Positions 23,400 to 34,444 of a stretch of DNA of 64,000 bases are shown piece after piece (the stretch's first letter is position 1; each line of letters begins with the position of its first letter). The translations under genes were made by a program, and so were the position numbers. The notes under the pieces are model-generated. The model was not told where the DNA came from and searched no databases. It saw nothing but the letters and a program-made list of their open reading frames with translations. Location of the stretch: positions 61,154,150-61,218,149 of the forward strand of contig JARZZO010000002.1 of NCBI GenBank assembly GCA_030544215.1, in the 5' to 3' direction. This DNA is from Zantedeschia hybrid cultivar (Eukaryota; Streptophyta; Magnoliopsida; Alismatales; Araceae).

Positions 23400-24660
23400 G
23401 CAGCCCCCTTGTGGGGTATTTATAGGGATAAGGAGGAGTGAACTGGTGGCGGGGTATGTGACTGGTGGCACCCCCCACTGGTGGCTCTCTCTCCCATTTT
23501 TTTGAAATTTTTATTGTAGAGAGAGAGACAAATGAGAGGGTGAGAGAACCAAAGTGAGAGAGGGAAACAAATGAGAGAGAGGGGGGCGAGGCCTTCTTCC
23601 ATGCTCTCCGGTAAAGGGGAGAGCCACTAGTGGCATCCCCCACCGGTATTTTTCTCTCTATCTACCTCTCTTCTTTCTCTTTGTTCTTTTATTCCATCTT
23701 CTTCTCCTTTTTCTTTCTTTCTTTTTTTGGTTTGTGAGACCCCTGCCGGTGGGGGGTCCAAGTGGACTGGGGGGGGGGAGGGTAACTGGTGGGACTCCGC
23801 CACCAGTGCCTCTCTCTCATCTCTCCCTTCTTTCTCTCACTTCCTTTGTCTTTGTTCTTTCTTTTTCTTTCTGGACTCCGTCACCAGTGCCTCTCTCTCA
23901 TCTCTCCCTTCTTTCTCTCACTTCCTTTCTCTTTGTTATTTTTTTTTATTCTCTTTGTCCCACTTTTTTTTTTTTTTTGGGAGATACCCCCATTGGTAGG
24001 GGTTGGAATTGGTAGGGGGGTACCGGTGGGACCCCCCTACCAGTTCCTTCCTTCCTCTCTCTCTCCTTTATTTTTTCTATTTTCTCTCTTTTTATTTTTA
24101 TTTTTTGTTTCCTAAAACACCCCCACCAACTATGGGGGATTTGAGTGGAAATCGATTTGGGGGGGGGATCTGGTAGGACCCCCCACTGATTTCACCCTCT
24201 CTCTCCCTCCCTTCCTCCCTCCCTCCCTCCTCTATCCATTGCAGCCTCCTCTTTCTCTCTCTACTGCTGCTTCTCTCTCTCTCCAGCCAGTCTTTCTCTC
24301 TCTTGGTCTGTCGCAGGCCTTTCTTTCTATCTCTCTCTGCCCTAATTTTGTGAGAACATGGACTGCGGGCCCCATCTTTGCTAGCAGCTGCTATCTTTGT
24401 TGTTGTTGTTGTTGGCTACTTCTTCTTGCTGCTGTTGCCTTTGTTATTGTTGCTGTCACCTCTTTATGCTGCTGCTTTTCTTGTCATGGACGAGTGGTTG
24501 TGGCTTTGGGCTGCCATTGGGTGGTGTTGGTGCTGCCGCTGCTGCCCTTCTTGTTGTTGACTACTGCTGGTGCCCTTGTTGGCTGCTGCTGGTGCCTTTG
24601 TTGTTGACCAGCACATGGGCTTCCCTTGATCTTGGAGGAGGGCCTACTTCAAGGTAAAAC
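23400..24660 (-). repeat. GC/CT-rich LTR-promoter-like block
   Basis: On the minus strand a TATA box CTATAAATACCCC lies at 23413-23425. Upstream of it (higher coordinates) is a series of CCACYGGT/ACCGGTGG palindromic phrases mixed with CT runs. The solo LTR at 48935-51298 has the same layout: the same palindromes then CTATAAATACCCC. A roughly 75-bp unit is duplicated at about 23802-23939 (GACTCCGCCACCAGTGCC... and GACTCCGTCACCAGTGCC...). Simple repeats occupy 24190-24235 (CCTC) and 24395-24610 (GTT/CTG). I infer an LTR fragment in reverse orientation; its ends were not found. ORFs here are low-complexity artefacts. Confidence 0.45.
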
Positions 24661-25150
24661 CCTAGGACTTCAACTTTATTTATTTCATACCCCTCATGTC
24701 CATATACTTTAGCGATTCATGCTTCTTTTTGCCAAGTAAAAAAGAAAAAAATGTTAAACATAAGGTTAAAAATACTTAATTCAATTCACATTAAAAAATA
24801 CTTAATTCAATTGTACACATAGCAAAGTAAAGGCTTAAGGTAGGTTAGAATAGGGTGGCTATGCTATAATTTAGGTTCCTTTTGACCACCTTCAATCCTA
24901 CCCAAGACTAGTTTGTTCCCCAGGGTATGGCCTTACCGGGGGGGGGGGTTGAATGGATAATTACAATTTAGACTAACAGAGCATTAAAAGAAAGTAATAA
25001 AGCATAACAATCACAGGAAAGGAGATGAGAGATAATGACGCAAGCTTGCTACTTTGTCAATGAGGGAGGAACAAGCGAGTGAAAAAATGAGCGGAGGGAG
25101 CAGGGGAGGGAGCTCCGGGGGAGCTTCAGCTGGGAAAGTGGAAGGTTGGA

Positions 25151-27273
25151 TTGCAGTTCAGGGAGGGTCTTCGCAGCTCTGTTCTTCGGAGGACTCCGAT
25201 TGAGGGTGGGCTTCCAGTAGAAAGAGATGTGTGCATTCGCTGCTTGGGGAAGGGTCATCATGCGGTTGTGTGTAGAGAACCTGTCCGGTGCCTCCATTGC
25301 AGAGGAGTAGGCCATAGAAGGAGACACCGTCCTTCACTTCGGCAACCTATCAGAAGACCAGAGGGGAGCGACAGGCAGAAATAGTCGACCAGTGGACAGA
25401 ATGTTGCTTCTGGTGGAGCGAACAGTCTAAAAGTCCTCCCTGGCGTGGTGGAAATTCCTTGGTCACCTGAGGTTGAACCAACTAAGAGAGTACTAGAGAG
25501 CTGTGTCGTTGTCTCATTCTGAGAGAGTTGTAAGGAGCAAGCTGTAGATTATGAGGAGGTGAGGAATAGTATGCAGAAACTCTGGCCGGATATCAAGTAT
25601 TGGTGCATTCGTAGAATTGATATCTGCTCTTTTCTTGTAAGAACAGACTCAAAGTCGTGGAAAAGCTCTGTTTGCTCTAGTGGAAGGATGGAGGTGAAGG
25701 AAGGAGTTTTCGCATACTTTTCACCTTGGAAGGTTGATGTTGGTACTGTCCCAGCAGAGAATGGTATCGAAGTGTGGTGTAAACTTATTGGGGTGCTCCT
25801 TCATCTCTGGAACATTAATTCGTTCCAAGCTATTTGTTCCAAGTTCGGGAGGCTTAGAGAAGTAGATGGCAAGAGGCTCAGAGGGGATAACCTTTCTTTT
25901 GCTCGGGTTAAAGTATCCATTGATCAGACTGAAGATATTCCTGATAAGATCAAGATATCGGCGGTGGGTGCTGCATTCTGGGTACGCATTGAGAAGGAAA
26001 TCAGTGGCTTGGTTGAACAGCCTGAGCGAGATTGGTCCTGGGTGGATGTGGTGTGCGAGTACAGAAGATACAGATAGATCAGAGATGGCAGTGCTAGAAC
26101 AGGGGAGCCGGTTTGCGTCTATCCTTCTGTTCTTGAGGATTCTGGGACCGAGTCTGAGTACGTCCCTAAGTTGACGAACTCAGTTGAACTGAGTCAAATG
26201 GAAGCGAAGAGCCAGGCAGATTTAAGAAGAAGCATTCATGGTTGCAGAGGTCCTAGGCCCCATGAGGGTAAAGGAGTTCTTGGGAAGGTCCCAGATTCCT
26301 CGAACGGTAGGACTGAGTAGTTTATTGCTATTGGGGATGGTGTAAGCCTCTTAAAAGGTTTGGAGAAGGCCCACTATGGTGGTCCCGAGGTGAGTTTGAC
26401 GAAGGCCATCCAAGGGTGTGGTGGTCGTGGGGTGTCGGGTGAAGAAGATGAACAGGTTCGGGGTCGGGTTTGGCTGGGGATCCGATTCTTTACGATCCGT
26501 TCATTTTGGATCCTGACTTATCTGTGAACCGGGATCGTACTGGACCGGCTTAGGCGCCTGTTGTTAACCCGACCTTGAACCGTCGTCGTCTTCCTCGAGC
26601 GTCTGTTAGTGAAGCCAAGAAAGGAAAACAGAGTATCGGTTGGGAGCCTTCTCCGATCAACAGAGAGAGATTTTCTCCCTCAACTACTCTGGTTTATAAA
26701 GCCCCCTCATTGGGGATTGGCCAGGTGGATTGAATGATGATGTGGAATGCGGAGGAGAGACTAGAGCTGAGTGATGGTCAGCCGGTATCCTTCAGTCATC
26801 TTGCAGGGGAAGCATAAGTTTGTGAAAATATGGAAGGGGCTAGGCAGATAAAAGATGGGCTACATGTTTCGGCTGGCATCCAGGATGTTATGGAAGAAGA
26901 GAGTTTAAAAGATGTGAGAAGTGCAAGGAAGTTGCAGGAAGATACGCTGAGTGCCCATATCGTGCCTTATGTTGCGAGTGATGTGCCGTTGGCAATACAA
27001 AAGGTTATTGACAAAGATGATTGGATGAATGAAATTATTATGTTGGGTCAACGTATTGGTGTATCCTTTGCAGGAAGGGAGGTTATGGTTTTAAGTTTTC
27101 TTAAGAAATTGAGAAGGTATGATGCTTTACATCATTCAACCAAGAGGAAGGGGACGGGTGGAGGAATAAAAATAGGGAAGAGGGAAGCTAATTTCGTGAA
27201 AAATAATGAAATTGTGGACACTCTAAGAGGGAAGAAGCTCAAGGAGGAGGGGAAGATTACTGTTTCACCATGA
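25151..27273 (+). pseudogene. LINE ORF1 (nucleic-acid-binding protein), broken
   Basis: ORF1 proteins of plant L1 elements bind element RNA in a ribonucleoprotein particle. A CCHC knuckle CIRCLGKGHHAVVC is encoded at about 25230-25270, followed by a second, degenerate one (CLHCRGVGH). An open stretch at 25559-26077 contains KEGVFAYFSPWKVDVGTVP and VWCKLIGVLLHLWN, which resembles DUF4283 of plant LINE ORF1 proteins. A final open stretch 26830-27273, in another frame, is the likely C-terminus. Unusually, the knuckles come before the DUF4283-like part. The last stop overlaps the ORF2 start as ATGA. Stops after 25384 and 26077 and a frame change break it. Confidence 0.75.
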
Positions 27274-30200
27274 ATATGGTTTCGTGGAATATCAGAGGAC
27301 TCAATGTGAAGTATAAAGTGAGAGCTGTGAAAGACCTGGTGCAATCTCTCCAGCTGGACTGTATCTGCCTACAGGAGACTAAAATGCTTAGTCTGGATAA
27401 ACACGTTACATATAGTTTGAGTGGGTCGATGTTGAATGAGGCAGCTGTTCTCCCTGCAGATGGAGCTAAAGGAGGACATGTGATATTATGGAATGGTAAT
27501 AAGTTTGAAGGTAAAATATGTGATATGGGCACATTCAGCATCTCGGTATCCTTTACTGCAAGAACAGAAGATCTAATAATGATAGCTGGGTTATTACATC
27601 AGTGTATGGTCCTCACACTGATCAGCAGAGGGACTCTTTTTTCAAAGAATTGTATAGACTGCACACTATGTTTACAGAAGCCTGGTGCATCTTGGGGGAC
27701 TTTAACTGTGTAAGGTACCCTTGGGAAAGGTCTGGGAGACAAAAATGGAGTAAGGACATGGAAATCTTCAATTAGTGGATTAGGGAGGTCAAGCTAATGG
27801 ATATGGTAATACCGAACAGAAAATTCACATGGTCTAATTTACAACAGGTCAGCACTCAGTCAAGACTCGATAGAGTATTGATTTCTTCAGACTGGTTCAG
27901 GAGATTCCCCTTGTCAAATGTTAAGGGGCTCTGTAGATCTGTTTCAGACCACATTCCTTTGCACCTTAGGATGGAGGACAAGAAGATAGGTTTCAGAATT
28001 TTCAGATATGAGCTTAAGTGGCAGAGGGAAGTTGGATTCAGAGATTTGGTGAGAGATTGGTGGAATCAAGCACCGAGGGAAGCTTCTGCAATTTAGAATC
28101 TTCAGGGTAAACTTAAATGGACCAGGAAATGTATGAAACAATGGGCGAAGTAGAAATTTGGAAGGGTTTCAGCAGAGAGGCAGATAATGAAAATCAAAAT
28201 TGAAGAGTTGGATTTGAAAAGTGAGTATGTTGACTTATCTACCCAAGAAGTGTATTCTTTGTGGGAACTCAAGAAGTCTTATAATGAAGAGCTGTTGAAG
28301 GAAGAAATCGGTTGGAAACAGAGGGCGAAGGAACACTGGCTAAAGGAAGGAGATAAAAACACTTCTTTCTTTCATGCAGTGGCTAGTGCCAAAAAAAGAT
28401 ATCTGACTATTGATCATATTAAAGAAAATGAAGCTGTCATTGAGGAACCTGAGGAAATTAAGACCAGATTTGTTGCCTTTTACAAGAATCTTTTCTCGAA
28501 AGACCACCCATTCAGGCCCCATCTACAAGATGGGTTGCTCCCTATGTTAGAAGCTGCTGATGCTGAACAATTGTGTGAATCTTTTTCAGAGGATGAAGTC
28601 AAATCGGCAATCTTTAGTATGGATCCCAATAAAGCTCCGGGTCCTGATGGTTTCTCCCTTGGATTCTACCAATTTTTTTGGGATACTATCAAGGTAGATG
28701 TGGTTAACTTTGTCCAAGAGTTCTATGATAGGCCGGAAGGGATTAAACTTGTTAATTCCACATATATTGTCCTGATTCCGAAATCAGAAGGAGCTGATAG
28801 AATGGTTGATTTTCGGCCTATTAGTTTACTTAACGGGTGTTATAAAATCATCACTAAGATTTTAACAACCCGGCTTAAGAAGGTTATCCATAAGTTAGTG
28901 GGGATTAATCAGTCAGCTTTTTTGAAAGGAAGATTCATCCTGGACAATTATATGGCTGCTTATGAAGCCATTCACCACTACAAGAATAGGCACAAGCAAG
29001 GTGTGATGTTAAAGCTTGATTTTGAGAAGGCCTACGACACAATCAATTGGAATTGTCTTCTTAAATCCATGCAACTCATGGGATTCAATGCTAAATGGAT
29101 AAGATGGATAAGGTGCTGCATCTCCTCCTCCAGATTCTCGGTGCTAATTAATAGAGAGCCATGTGGTTTTTTTAACAGTTCTAGAGGATTAAGGCAGGGA
29201 GATCCTTTGTCTCCTTTCCTTTTTCTGCTTATTGGGCAGATTTTGAGCTCCCTTTGGGATAGTGCAGCTCAACAGGGTTTGGTGGAAGGGTTCAAGATTG
29301 GTAGAAGCCATATTCATTTATCTCACCTTCAGTTTGCGGATGATACCCTCCTGTTTACATCTGGAAGTATTGAGGACATTCAGAATATCAAAAGTTTGTT
29401 GATTTTGGTAGAAGTCATTACGGGCTTGAGAATCAATTATGAGAAATCTGAAATTGTTGGTTTGAATATGCCTCAGCAAAGACTACAGGGAATTGCAAAT
29501 TCTTTAAAGTACAGAGTCAACAACTTCCCTATCAAATATTTGGGTCTGCCCTTATCGAATGGTGTCATTAAGATCAGGGATTGGGATGGTCTCATAAAGA
29601 AATTTGAGAGTAGATTGGAAGGATGGAAGGGTATTTCTTTCAGGAGGAGGAAGATTGATCCTGTCCAAGTGGGTTCTTTCTTCATTGGCTTTATATTATG
29701 CTTATGTTATGAAGATCCCTAGAACCGTGGAAAAGATTATTGAATCAGCTAGGAGCTTCTTTTTTTGGGCAAGAGGGAAAAGGGAAAAGAAAGGTATGCA
29801 TTTGATAGCTTGGAAGAATGTGTGTAAGAGTAAGGAGCAAGGTGGCATTGGTCTTTGTGGGGTTGCCACCTTCAACAAAGCCTTGCTAGCTAAATGGTTG
29901 TGGAGAAGAGGAGAGTGCCCGGATGCTCTCTGGACTGTGATTGTCAAGGATTTGTACTTTTATGGTGAGAGTAAATGGAGTTTCTCTCATTCATCCAGAT
30001 ACAATTTGTCTCCCATATGGAGGAACATTATCAAATGTGCTGATTTTATGGTCACTTCTTGTGAAATCCATGTGGGTAATGGCAGTGACATACGATTTTG
30101 GAAAGATAAATGGTGCTCCAACCTGGACTTGTCAGCGCATTTCAGCAATCTTTTTAACATTGCCCATAATTAGGATGCTTCGGTTGAGGAGGTTCTATCT

Positions 30201-30962
30201 CATAGTGATACAAGTCGGTTTAATCTATTGCTGAGGAGGAATCCTACTGATTTGGAAACAGAGGAATTGGTAGCCTTACTTAATCTAATCAGTGGAGTTA
30301 GGATTTGCAGAGAGGTGCAAGATTAGAGGGCTTGGAGATGGACTAAAAATGGGCATTTTTCGGTTAAATCCTTGGTTCAGCTACTGAATGATGGTGGTAT
30401 TTGGGTTTGGTGGAAGGACCTAATTTGGTCTAATCACCTTCCTAATAAAATCAGGGTGTTTCTTTGGAAGTTTGCTTGGAATAGAAGTCTTACGGGAATG
30501 AGGGCGAAGAGACTTCAACTCCCCGGGAGTCCCTTATGTGTTTTCTGTGCACACTTTGAGGAAGACCAACTTCATTTATTTTGTAGGTGTGGTATAATTT
30601 CTATTCAATGGAAGAGTATGTGTAGATTATTTGGACTTGAATGGGTGGAGCATTCTTCTGTGTTGGACCTGTTGCACTGGTGGACTACTGTTTCTCCTTC
30701 AAATGACCTTAAACATGTATGGTTCCTCATATGCCCGGCCATGTTGTGGACTATATGGTGTGAGAGAAATAAGAGAAAATTCAGTGACCAATTCAGCAGT
30801 GCTAATGAATTAATGAAGAAGACATTCAGATGGGTGGAAGAGTGGGGACGAGCTGCTGGTGTTCTGAATGATAGTAGCTCTGTTATCTTTAACAAAGCCA
30901 GATTGTGGAGAGCTGATTTCTTGATGGTCTCTTTCTTTTGTAACCCTGTTTTATTTTCTTGA
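27270..30962 (+). pseudogene. LINE ORF2: endonuclease, reverse transcriptase, zf-RVT, broken
   Basis: ORF2 cuts target DNA and copies the element RNA there. The endonuclease opens with MNMVSWNIRGLN (27270), QETKM (about 27375), GDFNC (about 27697, after a frame change near 27590) and SDHIPLHL (about 27947). Reverse transcriptase lies in the open stretch 28187-29722: AFLKGRFILDN, KLDFEKAYDTINW, GLRQGDPLSPFLF and the catalytic FADDTLLF (about 29335-29360). After a frame change near 29640 the C-terminal part (29604-30962) holds CVFCAHFEEDQLHLFCRC, a zf-RVT zinc-binding motif. In-frame stops at 28094-28096 and about 28151, and another near 30170, kill it. There is no RNase H domain. Confidence 0.93.
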
Positions 30963-32873
30963 TAAAACAATATATGTAAGTTTCTTTTAAACCCACTTGG
31001 GGACTTGGATGGGGGAGTGTCCTATTCACGTGGTGTGTTCTCTTGGGCCTTCCTGTACTTTTCTCATATAATTCAATGGAATTGTGACTTTGTCACCTTA
31101 AAAAAAAAAAGGAGATGAGAGATAATGAGCCAACTGCATAGATCACACATAAGATTTTTAAATTGGTTCGGCTCGCAAACTTACGACCCGTCTTAAGCAA
31201 CCTCTTAAGAGTTTTACTAGCTCTTAAGTTACAGAAGGTAGAGACCCCTTGTCGGTCACACGGTCATCTAGCCGCAACTGACCTTCTCTTTCACACATAT
31301 AAAGAGGAATAACAACACACTCGAACCTTAGCTGGTCTTTCCTTTTCCTCGGGAAAGGGGTACAAACCACCTTGTCTCAGTAGGTCTTCTCTTCCCTTCA
31401 AGGAAGAGGAGCAATCATAATTTATTTGAGTAAGAGTTATACAGAAAGATGCCTCGCATAGGATACAATGTGTAATAAATTAAGAAATCAATTACGACTA
31501 AAGAGAAAGAAAGAATGAGCAGAGTCTCTTGATTGTAGATGAAGAGGTCCCGAGAGCTTTAATAGCACAACGGAAGTAGGAATAGTGGGCGCAGTGCTTT
31601 TGAGTCGAAGCAGGCTCTCTTAGGCTTTTCTCTCTTTTCTCTCTTAGTTAATAGACGGAGTTTGGGTGCAGAGGGTTGGTGCGCTTGAATTTTGAATTCT
31701 TCTAGAGTTTTTCTTCTTATGGGCCAAAGTCTTTTATGTATGTGGAATTTTAAATACATCTATTAGGCACAGCTTCGTCCCGTAAACTCTTTGAGGTTCT
31801 CTTTAAGTTTAACATTAAACTAGTCGAGTTTAACGTTAACTGGAATAAGTCTTGCCTGAAGAGCTTGCACACGGAGCTTTATCCTTATCTTCTAGAAGGT
31901 TCTATTCCTTATGTCCAGTGCTTCGCAATTTGGCCACACAGATCCCACCTAATCCCGTCTTGATTTACTAAGAAAGGACATCTGATTTTCTCACCAGCAG
32001 GTAGGTGAGTAGCAGAGGATTTGCAGAAGCAAATCAGACAGATAGGAGACAAGATCTGCAGGCGGCATGAAGAAGATAAACAGTGTCACGTAGGAAGGTC
32101 GATTAAAGTGACTCAGATAATTGGTTGAGTCCAAGTTGATTGATCAAGGGGTCGATTAAGTGAAGAAAAACTCAGTCACTTAATCGATATAGCACACAGA
32201 TAGTTGTTATGTTTATCAGACAGGTCAAAGTGAATAATCGATATAAACAGGCACATCTAATTGAGGTACACAAACAAATAATCTGAGAGAGAAATAATCG
32301 ATATAAGGTGTTTAACTTAATCACTTTAATGGCCAATTGATTAAATAAGAGGGACCCTAGTTAAGCGATAGTTTAACAGTTAATTGATAACTGACACTTT
32401 AAGAGCTAGTCAGAACAATTAATCAATTAATTGATTCAGTTGGTCGATAGCGCGCAAATAGTTAACTGACGGACTTAATCGATATATAGAGACTTGATCA
32501 ATATATCGATCGACTAAGTGAGTTGAGAGATATGATTAAACGACCCGATAAGAGGACTTAATTGATACATAGATTGATTAAGTGATCTTTAGGCAACAAT
32601 GGCCTATCCATTATATAATGGACTAAGTGTTGAGACTTAATTGATATTCTAGTGAATTAATCGATATGAGATAGGAATTAGAACTCCTATAACTTTTGAA
32701 ATTTGACTAATTCCTAGAACTTAGTGACTTGAACTAAAATGTATAGTGAATCTGCCTAAAGAATATCGCTTAATTCACTCATTTAATAGTTCCGACAATA
32801 AATCTGATCTCTTTATTTTCATTGTGTATTATCATAAAAAAATGGAGATATAAATGGACTCAGTGGTTTAGCA

Positions 32874-33080
32874 ATCTCCCCCTTTGTGGTGATGACAAAA
32901 CTTCTGAAAATAAGGTGTTAGAGCAAAAGATAAGATGAAATATGTCATTGGAGTAGGAATTAAAATGCATCTAGAGCAAATATAAGATGGCACAATCAAC
33001 ATATGAACTGAATTAATATAAGTTTCAGAGCAAAAGATAAGTACAAGAAATGTTGGATAGATATAACACTCCCCCTTTTG
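32874..33080 (-). other. Element A: two purine tracts before the 3' LTR
   Basis: On the minus strand AAAGGGGGAGAT (32874-32885) touches the LTR start, a textbook polypurine tract. A second tract CAAAAGGGGGAG (33069-33080) lies 195 bp upstream. Element B has the same pair at nearly the same distance. I recall repeated polypurine tracts being described for Sireviruses. Confidence 0.8.
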
Positions 33081-33211
33081 TCAATCAGCCAAAAGGGGTA
33101 GTAAGGGAGTTAGGCCAGTAAAAGAATAGTGGGAGGAAGAAGACATAAGAGGATAGGATGAAGGACAGGAGAAGCTAATAGAGATCTAAGAGTCCTTGTT
33201 CACTGATCAGC

Positions 33212-33291
33212 TTATTGGTCTCCTCTCCTTAATCCTGGGCAATTTCTCTTCATACTATCAGACAATATCCACTGAAAATGCTCTTTAGAGT
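33212..33291 (-). pseudogene. Element A extra ORF, C-terminal end
   Basis: The last 27 or so codons of the extra ORF (KEHFQWILSDSMKRN near the start) end at a TAA (33212-33214). The frame joins the piece at 38664 exactly when the hAT element and one copy of its 8-bp duplication are removed, so the hAT landed inside this ORF about 29 codons before its stop. Confidence 0.75.
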
Positions 33292-33528
33292 CGTACAACC
33301 ATGGATTGCGGAATCAGCCGATTCCGATCCGAATCGGTCGATTCGGATCGGAATCGACGGGTTTTGATCCGATTCGGGGGGGATTTCACTGTTCCCCCCC
33401 ACCGATTTGAAAAAAAAAAAAAAAACGGCTGAAATCGGTCCGAACCGGACCAAATCGGGGCCGGACCGGCCAGATCGGCCGGTTCGGACCCGATCTGGTC
33501 CGGTTCGGGCCGGTCCCGACCCCCCCTT

Positions 33529-33745
33529 AAGGTTTAAGGGTTTAGGGGTTTAGGGTTTAGGGTTTTAGGGTTTAGGGTTTAGGGTTTAGGGTTTAGGGTT
33601 TAGGGTTTAGGGTTTAGGGGTTAGGGTTAAGGGGTTAAGGGGTTTTGGGGTTTGGGGTTTAGGGGTTTAGGGTTGGGGGGTTCGGGGGTAAGGGGTAAGG
33701 GGTAAGGGGTTAGGGGTTAGGGTTTAGGGTTTTTGGGTTTTGCGT
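33529..33745 (+). repeat. Telomere-type (TTTAGGG) repeat inside hAT-1
   Basis: Eight perfect TTTAGGG units (33564-33619) are surrounded by variants (TTTAGGGG, TTAAGGGG, TTCGGGG, TAAGGGG). It lies between the left terminal array and the transposase gene of hAT-1. It is the plant telomere unit, but the element context shows it is internal, not a chromosome end. Confidence 0.95.
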
Positions 33746-34444
33746 TTTGGGCATGGTCGGCCGGGTCGGATCGGATCGCCCGGTCCGCTCGGAATCCGAG
33801 CGGTCCGAACCGACCCCGAGCCCCGACCCAGCGACCCCAGCCCGAGATTGCTGGGATCGGGTTGGATCGGCCGGGTCGGTCCGGGTCGGACCGGTCCGGC
33901 CGACCCGGCCACCCAACGGCTAGTTCAGAACTAGCCGTTGGGTAGCCGTTGGGAACCCATTCAAATGGGTTCCCAACGGTTAGGAGGGGCTTCTAAGCCC
34001 CTCCAAGTCCCCCCAAGTCCCTATAAAACCCCCTCCTACCCTTCTCTCCCTCATTCACACAAATTCTCATTTCTCTCTCTTTCTAAAACTTCTCTCTCTC
34101 TCTCTCTCTAAGCTCTCATACTCTCTCAAAGACTCAAAGCTCTCTTAACTTCTTTCTCTCCAAACTTCCAAAGCTCTCTAGAGTTCTAAACTCTAAAGGA
34201 CGGACCGACGGACTACATCAAATTTTTTTCATCATATTATTTTTATTGCATTTTAATTTTTCTCTCTAACCTCTTTTTGTCTTTGTAGCTTTATTTCTCA
34301 TTGTCTCTCACTCTCCCTCGAGGTATGATATGAATTCTCACTCTCTTTCTCTATGTTTTTTCTTATTTCTCACAATTTCTCTTTATGTAATTAGTTAATT
34401 ACTAATTATCTCTTTCCCTATTAATATATTTTTTATTTTTAAAG

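Larger units (their letters stand above)
25039..31110 (+). mobile_element. L1-type LINE, full length, decayed
   Basis: This 6,072-bp non-LTR retrotransposon ends in an A tract (31100-31110) and is flanked by an 18-bp perfect duplication GGAGATGAGAGATAATGA (25021-25038, 31111-31128). That duplication sequence is also present once, uninterrupted, in the inverted LTR half near 61440 (reverse complement), which is the empty site. It encodes ORF1 (25151-27273) and ORF2 (27270-30962), both broken. It moved by target-primed reverse transcription, as the long duplication and A tail show. Confidence 0.95.
24914..32873 (-). repeat. Element A 3' LTR, split by a LINE
   Basis: On the minus strand the LTR starts TGCTAAACCACTGAGTCC at 32873 and ends CCCTGGGGAACA at 24914. 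Without the LINE and one copy of its duplication it is about 1,870 bp. Its first half (about 31900-32873) aligns with 61698-62639 in the same orientation; its second half (31111-31500 plus 24914-25020) aligns with 60707-61541 in opposite orientation. The U3 part carries repeated TTAATCGATA-type motifs (32120-32660). Confidence 0.82.

Noticed and set aside
24239..24657. Overlapping ORFs rich in Leu, Cys and Ser
   Set aside because: They are translations of CT and GTT/CTG simple repeats with no motif.
24914..33068. Placing element A's LTR edge at 33068, where TGTTATATC follows a purine tract on the minus strand
   Set aside because: The other LTR copy ends at 62639, matching 32873, where TGCTAAACC adjoins a better AAAGGGGGAGAT tract; the 33069 tract is kept as a second purine tract.
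33529..33745. A chromosome end (telomere)
   Set aside because: The TTTAGGG run is about 200 bp, has many variants, and is enclosed by a hAT element with matching target duplications.
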